Of a stretch of DNA of 40,123 nucleotides, positions 16,057 through 24,041 are shown in pieces. Below the pieces are notes generated by a model. It was not told where the DNA came from, made no database searches, and saw only the letters and a program-made list of their open reading frames with translations. The translations under genes and the position numbers were made by a program. Numbering within the stretch: position 1 is the first letter of the stretch; the number at the start of each line of letters is the position of its first letter. Origin of the DNA: Burkholderiales bacterium (GTDB lineage: Bacteria; Pseudomonadota; Gammaproteobacteria; Burkholderiales; Eutrophovitaceae); contig JAURFP010000009.1 in the NCBI GenBank assembly GCA_030834275.1, forward strand, positions 1 to 40,123. Reading direction: 5' to 3'.

Positions 16057-17382
16057 TTACTGGTTCATCAAGTGAACTAGCCAGAGTGTCACTGAAGGGA
16101 AGAAGAATAAAAATACGACGCGGATGAGATCTGAAGCGAGAAAAGGTATTACACCCTTAAAGGTCTCGAGTATCGGGACATCCCGAGATAGGCTGTTAAT
16201 GATGTAGATGTTAAGTCCAACGGGGGGATGTACGAGCCCCATTTGCATAACAATTAACATCAAAATCCCGAACCAAATAGCTTTGTCGCTGTACTCTAGT
16301 CCCCAAAGATCTAGACCCATAACCGCAGGGAATATCACAGGGATAGTCAGAATCACCGCCGATAACTCATCCATGAAGAACCCCAGTACAATGTACAGCG
16401 CGATAATTGAAGCAACTATCGCGAGTGGAGACCACTCGAGGCTCGTGACCCAATCGGATAAATTTGTCGGCATCTGTGATAGCGCCAATGCAGAATTCAA
16501 CATATCGGCGCCGAGAAAGATAAGAAAAATCATGCCAGAAGTTTCTGCGGCTCCCAAAAGGCAATTCTTAAATGTTTGCCAGTTGAGTTCTCTACGAAAT
16601 AGTGCGGCAGCAAAAGTTCCAAGTGCTCCAACTGCTGCGCCTTCGGTGGGCGTAAAAATACCTGAGTAAATACCTCCAAAGACAACTACGAACACCGCCA
16701 AGATTGGCCAGATTTCAATAAAGGCGCGTAGTCGTTTTTCGATTGTTTGTTTTGGTTGCGCTGGGGCGAGATCAGGTCGTAACTTCGCCGTGATCCAGAT
16801 CACTGCGCAGTAACCGACCGTCGCGAGTAATCCAGGAATAAAGGCTGCTAAGAACAACTTAGCAATATTTTGTTCTGTAAGAATTGCATAGACAACGAGT
16901 GGGACTGAGGGAGGTATCAGTATGCCTAGAGTTCCCCCAACGGCCAATGTTGCGGTCGACAGGCGTCCGGAGTATCCGTGTCTTCGCATTTCTGGTAGAG
17001 CAACCTGCGATAAGGTTGCCGCAGTGGCGACCGAGGATCCACAAACCGCACCGAATGCAGCACAGGCGTAGATTGAAGCCATCGCCATTCCGCCTCTGAA
17101 GTGACCCACCGCCGCATTCGCGAAATTGAAGAGCGCTCGGGACAGCCCGCCTTGTGTTGCGAATTGCCCCATCAAAATAAATAAAGGTATGACGCTGAGG
17201 TCATACACAGAGAAACGCGCGAACGCTAAACCTTTGAGGTAATTTAAAAGCGAACTATGTCCAGCGATAGCCCAATAACCAATCGCCCCAGGGATAAACA
17301 TCGAAGCCGAGATCGGGACGCGTAGGGACATTAGTACGAGCATCGCGAGAAATAATAAACCTCCAATTTGGAGACTAGACAT
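16057..17382 (-). CDS. dctM: TRAP transporter large permease (DctM family)
   Basis: A 441-residue polytopic membrane protein with about 12 hydrophobic segments. It matches the DctM large subunit of tripartite ATP-independent periplasmic transporters: FAAAAFG-like GACAAFGAVCGSSVAT motifs, GTLGILIPPSVPLVVYAI in the first half, and a repeat-like second half ending in PPVGLNIYIINSL. It carries out Na+-coupled uptake together with the small permease and the binding protein. It overlaps the small-permease gene by 8 bases and is the last gene of the eight-gene minus-strand unit. Substrate class is inferred only from the neighbouring ring-cleavage genes. Confidence 0.93.
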   Translation of the reverse strand: MSSLQIGGLLFLAMLVLMSLRVPISASMFIPGAIGYWAIAGHSSLLNYLKGLAFARFSVYDLSVIPLFILMGQFATQGGLSRALFNFANAAVGHFRGGMAMASIYACAAFGAVCGSSVATAATLSQVALPEMRRHGYSGRLSTATLAVGGTLGILIPPSVPLVVYAILTEQNIAKLFLAAFIPGLLATVGYCAVIWITAKLRPDLAPAQPKQTIEKRLRAFIEIWPILAVFVVVFGGIYSGIFTPTEGAAVGALGTFAAALFRRELNWQTFKNCLLGAAETSGMIFLIFLGADMLNSALALSQMPTNLSDWVTSLEWSPLAIVASIIALYIVLGFFMDELSAVILTIPVIFPAVMGLDLWGLEYSDKAIWFGILMLIVMQMGLVHPPVGLNIYIINSLSRDVPILETFKGVIPFLASDLIRVVFLFFFPSVTLWLVHLMNQ

Positions 17383-17887
17383 TCTTAGCGTCCTTCCATC
17401 GTCTCATAGCAGTGTCGAATGCAACTGCTGACGTAAGTGCAAGCCCAGGCACCATCAGCGCATAACTGATCCAAATCGGAAATTCTCGAATCATGGTGAC
17501 CTCACCGGAAGATTTTGCAGACAATGCTCCCGCACCTGATCGCCATGCGATCAGCGCCATGATGATCGCGATAAACATACCGGCGATCGCATCGAGCTTG
17601 AACTGGGATCGGCGAGGTAATCTCGTTGTGACAAAATCTACAAACATGTTCCCACCTTGTAAATGACACCAAGGAAGGAAAGATCCAATCACCACAGCAA
17701 GACCCACTTGCAAGAGCTCGAAGTCACCTTGAATCGGCATCATGCCGATCGCTCGCATTGTAATGCTCGCGCAAATCATCACAACAAGCGCTACGAGTAC
17801 GGTACCGCCAAATATTGCAGAAAAGCTAGAAAACCGTTTCAACGTGCTCGAGAGTGTTGTTTCGGATTTCGGTTGACTAGTTTTCAT
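17375..17887 (-). CDS. dctQ: TRAP transporter small permease (DctQ family)
   Basis: A 170-residue protein with four predicted membrane segments, the standard layout of the TRAP small subunit. The segment LPWCHLQGGNMFVDFV is the typical cytoplasmic-loop pattern (W..R/H.G.HI.VD) of DctQ. It pairs with the large permease, whose start codon lies inside its 3' end. It begins 9 bases after the extradiol dioxygenase gene, so the transporter and the enzyme should be translated from one message. Confidence 0.88.
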   Translation of the reverse strand: MKTSQPKSETTLSSTLKRFSSFSAIFGGTVLVALVVMICASITMRAIGMMPIQGDFELLQVGLAVVIGSFLPWCHLQGGNMFVDFVTTRLPRRSQFKLDAIAGMFIAIIMALIAWRSGAGALSAKSSGEVTMIREFPIWISYALMVPGLALTSAVAFDTAMRRWKDAKNV

Positions 17888-17896
17888 TTGGATTAT

Positions 17897-18754
17897 CTAG
17901 CTCTTCAGCGTATTAATCAGGTCAGGATTGGAGAGGATGATATTCATATTTCCGCTGCCAGACGATTGTGCGTACTCCCCAAAGTTTAATCCAGCTAAGC
18001 TACCCTCGTCTCTCTTGAGTTCGAGAGTGGCACCAAGCATGGTGGCAATTGCTCTACCTCCCATCTCGACAACACTCGCCTTCGCATAACTTTCAAATCC
18101 ATCTGTGACGCTCTCTATTTCTCCATTTTGTAATTGAGAAAGGATTTTCCTATCAAGATCGATTCGCTCGTCTGAGGGCCAATGCTCTCGTCCACGCACT
18201 AATGCGTGCGAGAAGGCACTGCTAGCCAAAATGACAGTTCTTCTCTCAAGCTTTTTGGCAGTCTCATAGATTGCGGCTCCCGCGGCGAAACACTCTTTCA
18301 TGTCTGCCATCAGTACGACAGGGATGCTTAGAACGGGGATCTCAAAATCTGGATCAATGTGCGAAAGCGGTACATACGTTCCATAATCCCAAGCGAAGTG
18401 TGGAGTTTTATTTATTTGACTTGGAATATTTTTTTGCCTCCAACTATCAATCAACGCTTCTGCGAATTCCTCATCTCCACGAGCATGATACGAAACCCCA
18501 GGGATCAGATCAGGAGCCTCCTCTGCGATACACACCCCGCGATGTTCAGCCTGCATCGTGGTAAACCAATTAAATGTGGATACCCAATGCGTGGAAATGA
18601 TGACCCATAGTTCAGGTTTTAGCGCCCGGAGTTTTTCCCCGAGAAGTCTCTCACCGGATACAAGCGTAGATTGATACTCCGGCGTAATCTCTGCACGCGA
18701 AAGTGTCGGCACATGCGCAACAACTCCAGTGGCGACTACTCCATTACTGGGCAT
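17897..18754 (-). CDS. Class III (LigB-type) extradiol ring-cleavage dioxygenase
   Basis: A 285-residue Fe(II) dioxygenase of the LigB superfamily. Iron ligands and acid-base residues expected for the class appear as H14 (VAHVPTL), H56 (ISTHW), H183 (SSAFSHALV) and E230 (VVEMGGRAI). The ending YAQSSGSGNMN resembles the C-terminus of homoprotocatechuate 2,3-dioxygenase (HpcB-type). The track starts at 18781. The ATG at 18754 has a strong GGAG site 7 bases upstream and begins MPSNGVVATGVVAHVP, which fits the family. With this start the gene overlaps dctP by 11 bases. It should open a catechol- or o-aminophenol-type ring next to the hydroxyl group. It sits between TRAP genes, which ties uptake to ring cleavage. 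Confidence 0.87.
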   Translation of the reverse strand: MPSNGVVATGVVAHVPTLSRAEITPEYQSTLVSGERLLGEKLRALKPELWVIISTHWVSTFNWFTTMQAEHRGVCIAEEAPDLIPGVSYHARGDEEFAEALIDSWRQKNIPSQINKTPHFAWDYGTYVPLSHIDPDFEIPVLSIPVVLMADMKECFAAGAAIYETAKKLERRTVILASSAFSHALVRGREHWPSDERIDLDRKILSQLQNGEIESVTDGFESYAKASVVEMGGRAIATMLGATLELKRDEGSLAGLNFGEYAQSSGSGNMNIILSNPDLINTLKS

Positions 18755-19766
18755 TGAACTTCTCCGTGAGCGCTTTGGCACTCGATACTAGAGCTAGCCC
18801 GTTTTTACCTTTTTCATTCATCTCCGATATCCACGCATCAGTGACGGTCTGCGCTGCGTTTTTCCATCTTGTGAGCTCAGTAGCGGAGATCGTATTAACG
18901 CTATCGACAGCTACAGTTCCTTTACCTGCTGCATCTGCCTCAGAAAAAACTTTTCCAATCCAGCCGGATACTTCTAATCCTGAATTGTTGTCAATGATCT
19001 CTTTTTGTCGAGGAGTAAGCCTTGCGTAGGCCTCCTTATTCATCGCGAATACAAATGTCGTCGTGTAGATCGCATTCTCATCGTGGTCGGTTTCACTATG
19101 AAATTTAGTGAGCTCATTGGCTTTAATCGCTGGGACGATCTCGTACGGCACTAGTGCTCCATCGATCACGCCCTTGGCAAGTGCTTCTGGAACCGACGGC
19201 ACCGGCATCCCAACGGGTGTCGCTCCAAGCGCTGCAAGATATTTGTTTGTCAGTCTTGTCGGGGCTCTAACTTTCTGTCCAGCGAGGTCCTCCAGTTTTT
19301 TGATGGGTTTGTTGGTCATATGGAAGTAGCCAGGACCATGGACGTGTACGCCGAGTAGGTGAACATCATTAAATTCGTCGATATTGTTATCCTGTATATA
19401 AGACCAGAGCGCTTTACTACTCGCCTCAGATGTTCTCATCATGAATGGAAGCTCGAATGCTTCTATACTCGGGAATCGACCTGCTGAATACCCTGGAACG
19501 GTCCAAGTGACGTCTACTACACCATCTCGAACTTGATCATATAGTTGACCGGGAGCGCCACCCAACTGCATTGCCGGGTAAATTTCACATTTAATATTGC
19601 CCTCTGATTCTTCAGCGATTTTGTCGCACCACGGTACTAGAAATTTCGCATGCGCCGTCGCCTTAGGTGGCAACATATGATGAACCTTTAGTGTTATGGA
19701 TTCTTGTTTCTCTGAGCACCCCGAAAGAAACGCGACGATGATTGTTAGTGCAAAAAGGATTCTCAT
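18744..19766 (-). CDS. dctP: TRAP transporter substrate-binding lipoprotein (DctP family)
   Basis: A 340-residue periplasmic binding protein. A lipoprotein signal with a lipobox (VAFLSGC) puts the modified cysteine at about residue 17. The TRAP signature is visible as GQKVRAPTRLTNKYLAALGATPVG, with the arginine that in the family pairs with a substrate carboxylate, and as the following VPEALAKGVIDGA segment. It is therefore expected to bind an organic acid, here probably an aromatic or related acid given the neighbours. It lies 32 bases after the decarboxylase gene, and its 3' end overlaps the dioxygenase start. Confidence 0.92.
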   Translation of the reverse strand: MRILFALTIIVAFLSGCSEKQESITLKVHHMLPPKATAHAKFLVPWCDKIAEESEGNIKCEIYPAMQLGGAPGQLYDQVRDGVVDVTWTVPGYSAGRFPSIEAFELPFMMRTSEASSKALWSYIQDNNIDEFNDVHLLGVHVHGPGYFHMTNKPIKKLEDLAGQKVRAPTRLTNKYLAALGATPVGMPVPSVPEALAKGVIDGALVPYEIVPAIKANELTKFHSETDHDENAIYTTTFVFAMNKEAYARLTPRQKEIIDNNSGLEVSGWIGKVFSEADAAGKGTVAVDSVNTISATELTRWKNAAQTVTDAWISEMNEKGKNGLALVSSAKALTEKFNAQ

Positions 19767-19798
19767 ACCTGTCTCCGCAAAAAAGCTACTTAATTTTG

Positions 19799-20587
19799 TT
19801 AGGCAAACCGAGTAGTAACACTACCTAGGTGTTGGAACTTAGCGGTTACTGTGTCGCCTACGTCCACTGCAATTGCTTCGGTAATCGCTCCCGTCATGAT
19901 GAATGTCCCGGTTGGTATGGTTTCGCCTCGACTGGCAAGCATATCGGCAAGCATTGCCACACTTTTTGCTGGGTGACCTAATACGGCTGCTCCAGCACCT
20001 GTTGCGACAACTTCCCCATTCTTTTCTAGAACCACTCCGAGGTGTTCTAGGTCTACCCCACTGACATCAGTTATTTTTCCGCCCATCACATATCGTGATG
20101 AGGAGGTGTTATCCGCTATCACACTCTTTAAATCAAACTTAAAGTCGCGATATCGAGAGTCGATAATTTCCATTGCGGGAACGAGAAAATCGATCGCCGA
20201 GAGCACATCATCCACCGAACAATTCGGGCCTCTCAGCTCCTTGCTCGTTACTAGAGCTATTTCGGGTTCAACTTTTGGGTGTATGAGCTCTTTCGTTATG
20301 ATTTCTTGTCCATCTCCGCGGCCCATATAGTCCATGAGAAATCCAAAGATTGGGGTATCCACTCCCATTTGTTTCATTTTTGCCTGGGAGGTTAAACCCA
20401 TTTTTAAGCCGGCAAATTTTTGTCCACGGTTTATTTTATTTTTCCTTATTTCATATTGGATCGCATATGCGTCTTCGTAGTCCATGTTTGGGTAAGCGTC
20501 GGTTATCTTTACGACGTCGCTCGCGTTTAATTCAGCGGCTTCTAGATGTTGCGCTAACTCGCTTATAGTTTTTTGATCGAGATTCAT
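19799..20587 (-). CDS. dmpH: 4-oxalocrotonate decarboxylase (DmpH/XylI type)
   Basis: A 262-residue enzyme of the hydratase/decarboxylase family. It resembles XylI/DmpH along its length from memory: GLKMGLTSQAKMKQMGVDTP near residue 62, IDSRYRDFKFDLKSVIADN in the middle, and VLGHPAKSVAMLADMLASRGE near the C-terminus. The Mg2+-dependent reaction removes CO2 from 2-oxo-3-hexenedioate to give 2-oxopent-4-enoate in the oxidative meta-cleavage branch. It is placed directly after the hydratase gene (30 bases), and the two proteins form a complex in known pathways. Its sister gene upstream is similar but belongs to the hydratase branch. Confidence 0.85.
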   Translation of the reverse strand: MNLDQKTISELAQHLEAAELNASDVVKITDAYPNMDYEDAYAIQYEIRKNKINRGQKFAGLKMGLTSQAKMKQMGVDTPIFGFLMDYMGRGDGQEIITKELIHPKVEPEIALVTSKELRGPNCSVDDVLSAIDFLVPAMEIIDSRYRDFKFDLKSVIADNTSSSRYVMGGKITDVSGVDLEHLGVVLEKNGEVVATGAGAAVLGHPAKSVAMLADMLASRGETIPTGTFIMTGAITEAIAVDVGDTVTAKFQHLGSVTTRFA

Positions 20588-20617
20588 AATTCCCCTAAAT
20601 GAGATTATTAAACTACG

Positions 20618-21400
20618 TCAATTGAATTGACACGTAACTTCCCCAATGCCCGAGATCTTCATGTGTAAGTGATCTCCGCTCTGAATGGGGAACATGATTG
20701 ATAGTGAACCGGATAGGATAATTTCTCCTGCTCTCAAGGGTAACCCGAGTTCCCCAAGTTTGTTTGCCAACCAGGTCACAGCGTTGACTGGATGACTCAT
20801 GGTCGCAGCGCCAGCGCCCGTACCGATTATTTCTCCATTTTTTTTCAGAACCATTCCACAAGTTGATAGATCGATTCCCTTCGGGCTAATCGGTGTGTTA
20901 CCAAGCACAAATGCGCCAGCCGATGCGTTATCAGCAACGGTATCCTGGATTTTTATTTTCCAATCTGAAACTCTTGAATCAACAATCTCAAACGCTGGCA
21001 AGAGGTAATCCGTCGCCGCCAAAACTTCTGCGCTCGTAATTCCTGGGCCTTTGAGATCTTTTTTAAGAATAAATGCTATTTCACCTTCACCTTTTGGTTG
21101 GCAAAAATCACTCGTCCTTAAAACATCATCGTTGCCGTATTGGAAACTCGAAAGAAGTTGTCCAAAATCTGGTTGGTTGACTCCTAAAAGATTCATGACC
21201 GCTTTCGCAGTGATACCAATTTTTTTGCCGATAATCGCATCTCCACCCGAAACTCGCCGCGCGATCGTGTGTTGCTGGATTGCGTATGCGCTCTCAATAC
21301 TTAACTGAGACTCGCGGTCTGTGAGAGGAGTGATCTGACGCGCATTTTGTTGTGCATCAAAAAGCTCATCTCCATAAAGTTGGATTTTATTCATCTCCAT
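20618..21400 (-). CDS. dmpE: 2-oxopent-4-enoate hydratase (DmpE/XylJ type)
   Basis: A 260-residue member of the hydratase/decarboxylase family. IIGKKIGITAKAVMNLLGV and NQPDFGQL are the distinguishing segments of XylJ/DmpE hydratases, followed by GEGEIAFILKKDLKGPG and VSDWKIKIQDTVADNAS. The enzyme adds water to 2-oxopent-4-enoate to give 4-hydroxy-2-oxovalerate. A GAGGAA ribosome site lies 8 bases before the chosen ATG. It follows the semialdehyde dehydrogenase gene by 17 bases and precedes the decarboxylase gene. The aldolase and acetaldehyde dehydrogenase that normally finish the route are not in the window. Confidence 0.85.
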   Translation of the reverse strand: MEMNKIQLYGDELFDAQQNARQITPLTDRESQLSIESAYAIQQHTIARRVSGGDAIIGKKIGITAKAVMNLLGVNQPDFGQLLSSFQYGNDDVLRTSDFCQPKGEGEIAFILKKDLKGPGITSAEVLAATDYLLPAFEIVDSRVSDWKIKIQDTVADNASAGAFVLGNTPISPKGIDLSTCGMVLKKNGEIIGTGAGAATMSHPVNAVTWLANKLGELGLPLRAGEIILSGSLSIMFPIQSGDHLHMKISGIGEVTCQFN

Positions 21401-21417
21401 ATTTCAATTCCTCATCA

Positions 21418-22878
21418 TTACAACTTTACGCACACGTTGCGAAGCTCTGTATAAAACTCTAGAGAGTGGACGCCTCCTTCTCTGCCGATACCAGAGTTCT
21501 TCATGCCTCCAAAAGCGGTTCGTAAATCCCGTAAGAACCAGGAGTTGATCCAGCAAATGCCCACGTCGATCTGAGATGCAACACGGTGAGCACGAGATAA
21601 GTTGGTGGTCCAAAGTGTCGTCGCCAATCCATAGGGCGTATCGTTTGCGAGCCGAATTGCTTCATCTTCCTCATCGAACGGGGTTAGATGCGCACATGGG
21701 CCAAAAATTTCTTCGCTCATCACGGCTGATTTTTCAGCTAACCCAGTCCAGATCGTCGGCTGGATCCAAGACCCTTTTGAGAGCTCCTCGGGCATTTGAG
21801 GAATACCTCCACCCGTGATAACTGCAGCGCCGTCCTCTCGCGCTTTTTCGTAGTACCGCAATACTTTTTGTTGATGCTCTTTGCTAATCAGTGGACCAAG
21901 ATTGGTGGATTTATCTTGTGGGGCACCTAATTTTAGATTTTCAGCATAGCTCTTCAATTTGCCTACAAACTCATCGAAGATCGTGCGCTCAACATAGACT
22001 CTTTCTGTTCCAAGGCATACCTGCCCACAATTTGCAAAAGCAGCTCTACCAATACCATCGATTGCCGCATCAATATCGCAGTCGGCAAATACCAGTCCCG
22101 CATTTTTTCCTCCGAGCTCCAGTGAAACAGGGCGTACTCCTTTCGAAGCATTCGCCATGATGGCCTCCCCCGTTCCTGTCTCTCCGGTGAAGGTAATCGC
22201 ATCTACGCCAGGGTGTTTAGTCAGGAATTCGCCAGCAGACCCTGGTCCGAATCCGTGAATCACGTTGTAGACTCCCTTTGGAACGCCAACCGCGTTCATC
22301 ACTTCCCCAAGTAATGTGGCCGTAGAAGGCGTCTCCTCAGAGGGTTTAACGATGACGGTGTTTCCGCATGCAAGCGCGGGCCCAACCTTCCAAGTCATCA
22401 GGAGCAGAGGTAAATTCCAAGGGCAAATTACCCCAATAACTCCCTTCGGAACTCGAATTGAATAGTTGATTGCTCCCGTTCCATCGGGGGTGGGCATTTC
22501 GAAATATTCGCCGGGGACGTTCTTGACAATATCTGCAAATATTTCAAAGTTTGCAGCTCCCCGCGGAATATCGATATGTGAAGCGAGACTTACTGGTTTT
22601 CCAGTGTCGGCTACCTCGGCATCTAAGAATTCGTCGAAGCGTCTTTTTATTTCTGCAGCGACCGCGTAGAGCATTTGACTACGCTCCGCCAACTTCATTT
22701 TCCCCCAAGGACCAGCGAGTGCTGAGCGAGCTGCGCTAACTGCAAGGTCTACGTCACGTTCACTCGCCTCGCTCACCTTGCATATTAACGATCCATTGAT
22801 CGGGTTAATGTTGTCAAAGCTTTGTTTATTAGAGCCGAGGACAAATTCACCATTTATAAAGTTTTCTAGTGTTTTCAT
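21418..22878 (-). CDS. dmpC: 2-hydroxymuconic (or 2-aminomuconic) semialdehyde dehydrogenase (DmpC/XylG type)
   Basis: A 486-residue ALDH. The catalytic glutamate is E254 (SLELGGKNAG) and the nucleophile C288 (NCGQVCLGTERVYV). ICPWNLPLLLMTWK and NCGQVCLGTERVYVER are typical of the branch containing DmpC/XylG and of 2-aminomuconic semialdehyde dehydrogenases, which oxidise the aldehyde formed by extradiol ring cleavage. Sequence alone does not separate hydroxy- from aminomuconate use. It lies between the CMD-fold gene (12 bases) and the hydratase gene (17 bases), in the order expected for a meta-cleavage operon. Confidence 0.85.
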   Translation of the reverse strand: MKTLENFINGEFVLGSNKQSFDNINPINGSLICKVSEASERDVDLAVSAARSALAGPWGKMKLAERSQMLYAVAAEIKRRFDEFLDAEVADTGKPVSLASHIDIPRGAANFEIFADIVKNVPGEYFEMPTPDGTGAINYSIRVPKGVIGVICPWNLPLLLMTWKVGPALACGNTVIVKPSEETPSTATLLGEVMNAVGVPKGVYNVIHGFGPGSAGEFLTKHPGVDAITFTGETGTGEAIMANASKGVRPVSLELGGKNAGLVFADCDIDAAIDGIGRAAFANCGQVCLGTERVYVERTIFDEFVGKLKSYAENLKLGAPQDKSTNLGPLISKEHQQKVLRYYEKAREDGAAVITGGGIPQMPEELSKGSWIQPTIWTGLAEKSAVMSEEIFGPCAHLTPFDEEDEAIRLANDTPYGLATTLWTTNLSRAHRVASQIDVGICWINSWFLRDLRTAFGGMKNSGIGREGGVHSLEFYTELRNVCVKL

Positions 22879-22890
22879 AGTCGTTGATAA

Positions 22891-23343
22891 TTATTTCTTA
22901 GGTCCTTCTTGATCTTCTTCTCGTTTGGCGATATTTGCGAGTATCTCGGCACCTCGGTTCGCCGCCGATAGTCCGCGGAAGAGGAAGCAAAGATTGATGA
23001 CCCCTTGCATTTCCTCCCAAGATGCTCCTGCTTTTCTCGCAGCGATTGCGTGTAATGCGGCCGCATCATTAAGATCCATCAACAACATTCCGAATAGCAT
23101 GAGTTGAGCGGTTTTCACGTCGAAACATTTCGGATACATGCCGTGCTCACGAATTTTTTCCTGGAGCTCTATCATTTTAGGGTCTAAAGCTCCGGTGACC
23201 GCGAGGCGCGCTTCAATCCTTGGTGGGAGAAATCCCAGAAGATCTTTGTAAATTTCGCTACGCGCTTCTAAGGTTTCGGTTTCGTCTTTGTATTTTCCGA
23301 TTTGGCGTTCAACGACACCTTTGTCTATACGCGGTGGCAGCAT
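22891..23343 (-). CDS. Carboxymuconolactone decarboxylase (CMD)-family protein
   Basis: A 150-residue all-helical protein from the ATG at 23343. The track start at 23370 is a TTG, while an AAAGGAA ribosome site precedes the ATG. HAIAARKAGASWEEMQGVIN carries the family HxxxAxxxGxxxxE pattern. The AhpD-type CxxC is absent, so it is not an alkylhydroperoxidase. True carboxymuconolactone decarboxylase belongs to the ortho-cleavage route and would be out of place here. In this operon it might serve as a tautomerase, decarboxylase or deaminase for the ring-cleavage product (inference only). It is the first gene of the unit and the best candidate for a novel enzyme in it. Confidence 0.75.
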   Translation of the reverse strand: MLPPRIDKGVVERQIGKYKDETETLEARSEIYKDLLGFLPPRIEARLAVTGALDPKMIELQEKIREHGMYPKCFDVKTAQLMLFGMLLMDLNDAAALHAIAARKAGASWEEMQGVINLCFLFRGLSAANRGAEILANIAKREEDQEGPKK

Positions 23344-23432
23344 TCTGTGTTCCTTTCTACGCAGTTGCAAAAGACTTCTTCAAAAAAACGGGTGGTAAAG
23401 ACCTTTTTTAGTGACAGATCGCCACCGATGAT

Positions 23433-23456
23433 GTAACCCCCGTAGTGGGATGTTAC
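23433..23456. repeat. Imperfect inverted repeat between tlpA and the meta-cleavage operon
   Basis: GTAACCCC-CGTAGT-GGG-AT-GTTAC pairs as 5 + 3 bp with a 2-base bulge. It lies about 90 bases upstream of the first operon gene and 25 bases after the tlpA stop. No T-run follows on either strand, so it is a weak terminator at best. It could instead be an operator. Confidence 0.35.
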
Positions 23457-23479
23457 CTCTTTTTAGGTAGGCTTCGCAG

Positions 23480-24028
23480 TTACTTGGTTGGGCTGCGAGA
23501 TATTAGTGCCTCGATAAGATCTGTGACTGTTTCATCCGTCCAGTCAAGTTCACCGAGTGCCTGATGCGAGAGTTTGAAATCGCGGTCGATAATGAATGTG
23601 GTTGGCAGCCCTCTGATGTTCCAATCAGCTGTCGCAGTGCGACCCTCGTCAAAGAGGATAAGCCCCCCAATTGAATTTTTTTCTACGAAGTCCTGTATTT
23701 TTTTCTGATTCTCACCGTAGTTGATCAAGATCAACTGTAAATTTTCTGTTCCAAACTGATCCTGCAGAGATAGCAAAGAGGGTATTTCGTTTACGCACGG
23801 AGCACACCAGGTCGCCCAAAAGTTGACGAGGAGAACCTTCCCCTTAAAGCGCGCGATATCGACGCCTTGCCCAGATAGATTTTTTGCAATTAATGTTGGT
23901 GGATTGTTTTGTGCAGAGGCCTCTATTTTTTCAATTGCAGCTAGAGCTGAGAAGCTGCTCATGAAAAACAGAAAATATGTCGCGGTGAGCCATTGCAACA
24001 TGGAGTTTGATCTAAAGATACGAGTCAT
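23480..24028 (-). CDS. TlpA-family thioredoxin-like thiol-disulfide protein
   Basis: A 182-residue exported thioredoxin-fold protein from the ATG at 24028. The N-terminus has a signal peptide or anchor (LTATYFLFFMSSFSALA), followed by the active site WATWCAPC with cysteines at about 75 and 78, and GLPTTFIID with the cis-proline. The family reduces disulfides in the periplasm, often for cytochrome c maturation or metal delivery. The track ORF extends into aceE (start at 24130). The inner start avoids a long hydrophilic leader and lies 13 bases after the aceE stop. Co-transcription with aceE is likely by spacing but functionally unexplained. Confidence 0.85.
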   Translation of the reverse strand: MTRIFRSNSMLQWLTATYFLFFMSSFSALAAIEKIEASAQNNPPTLIAKNLSGQGVDIARFKGKVLLVNFWATWCAPCVNEIPSLLSLQDQFGTENLQLILINYGENQKKIQDFVEKNSIGGLILFDEGRTATADWNIRGLPTTFIIDRDFKLSHQALGELDWTDETVTDLIEALISRSPTK

Positions 24029-24041
24029 CGACCGAGGTGCT

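Noticed and set aside
23394-23411. Short GGT-AAAG-ACC stem followed by a T-run on the plus strand
   Set aside because: The stem is only 3-4 bp and no plus-strand gene ends nearby, so it is not a credible terminator.
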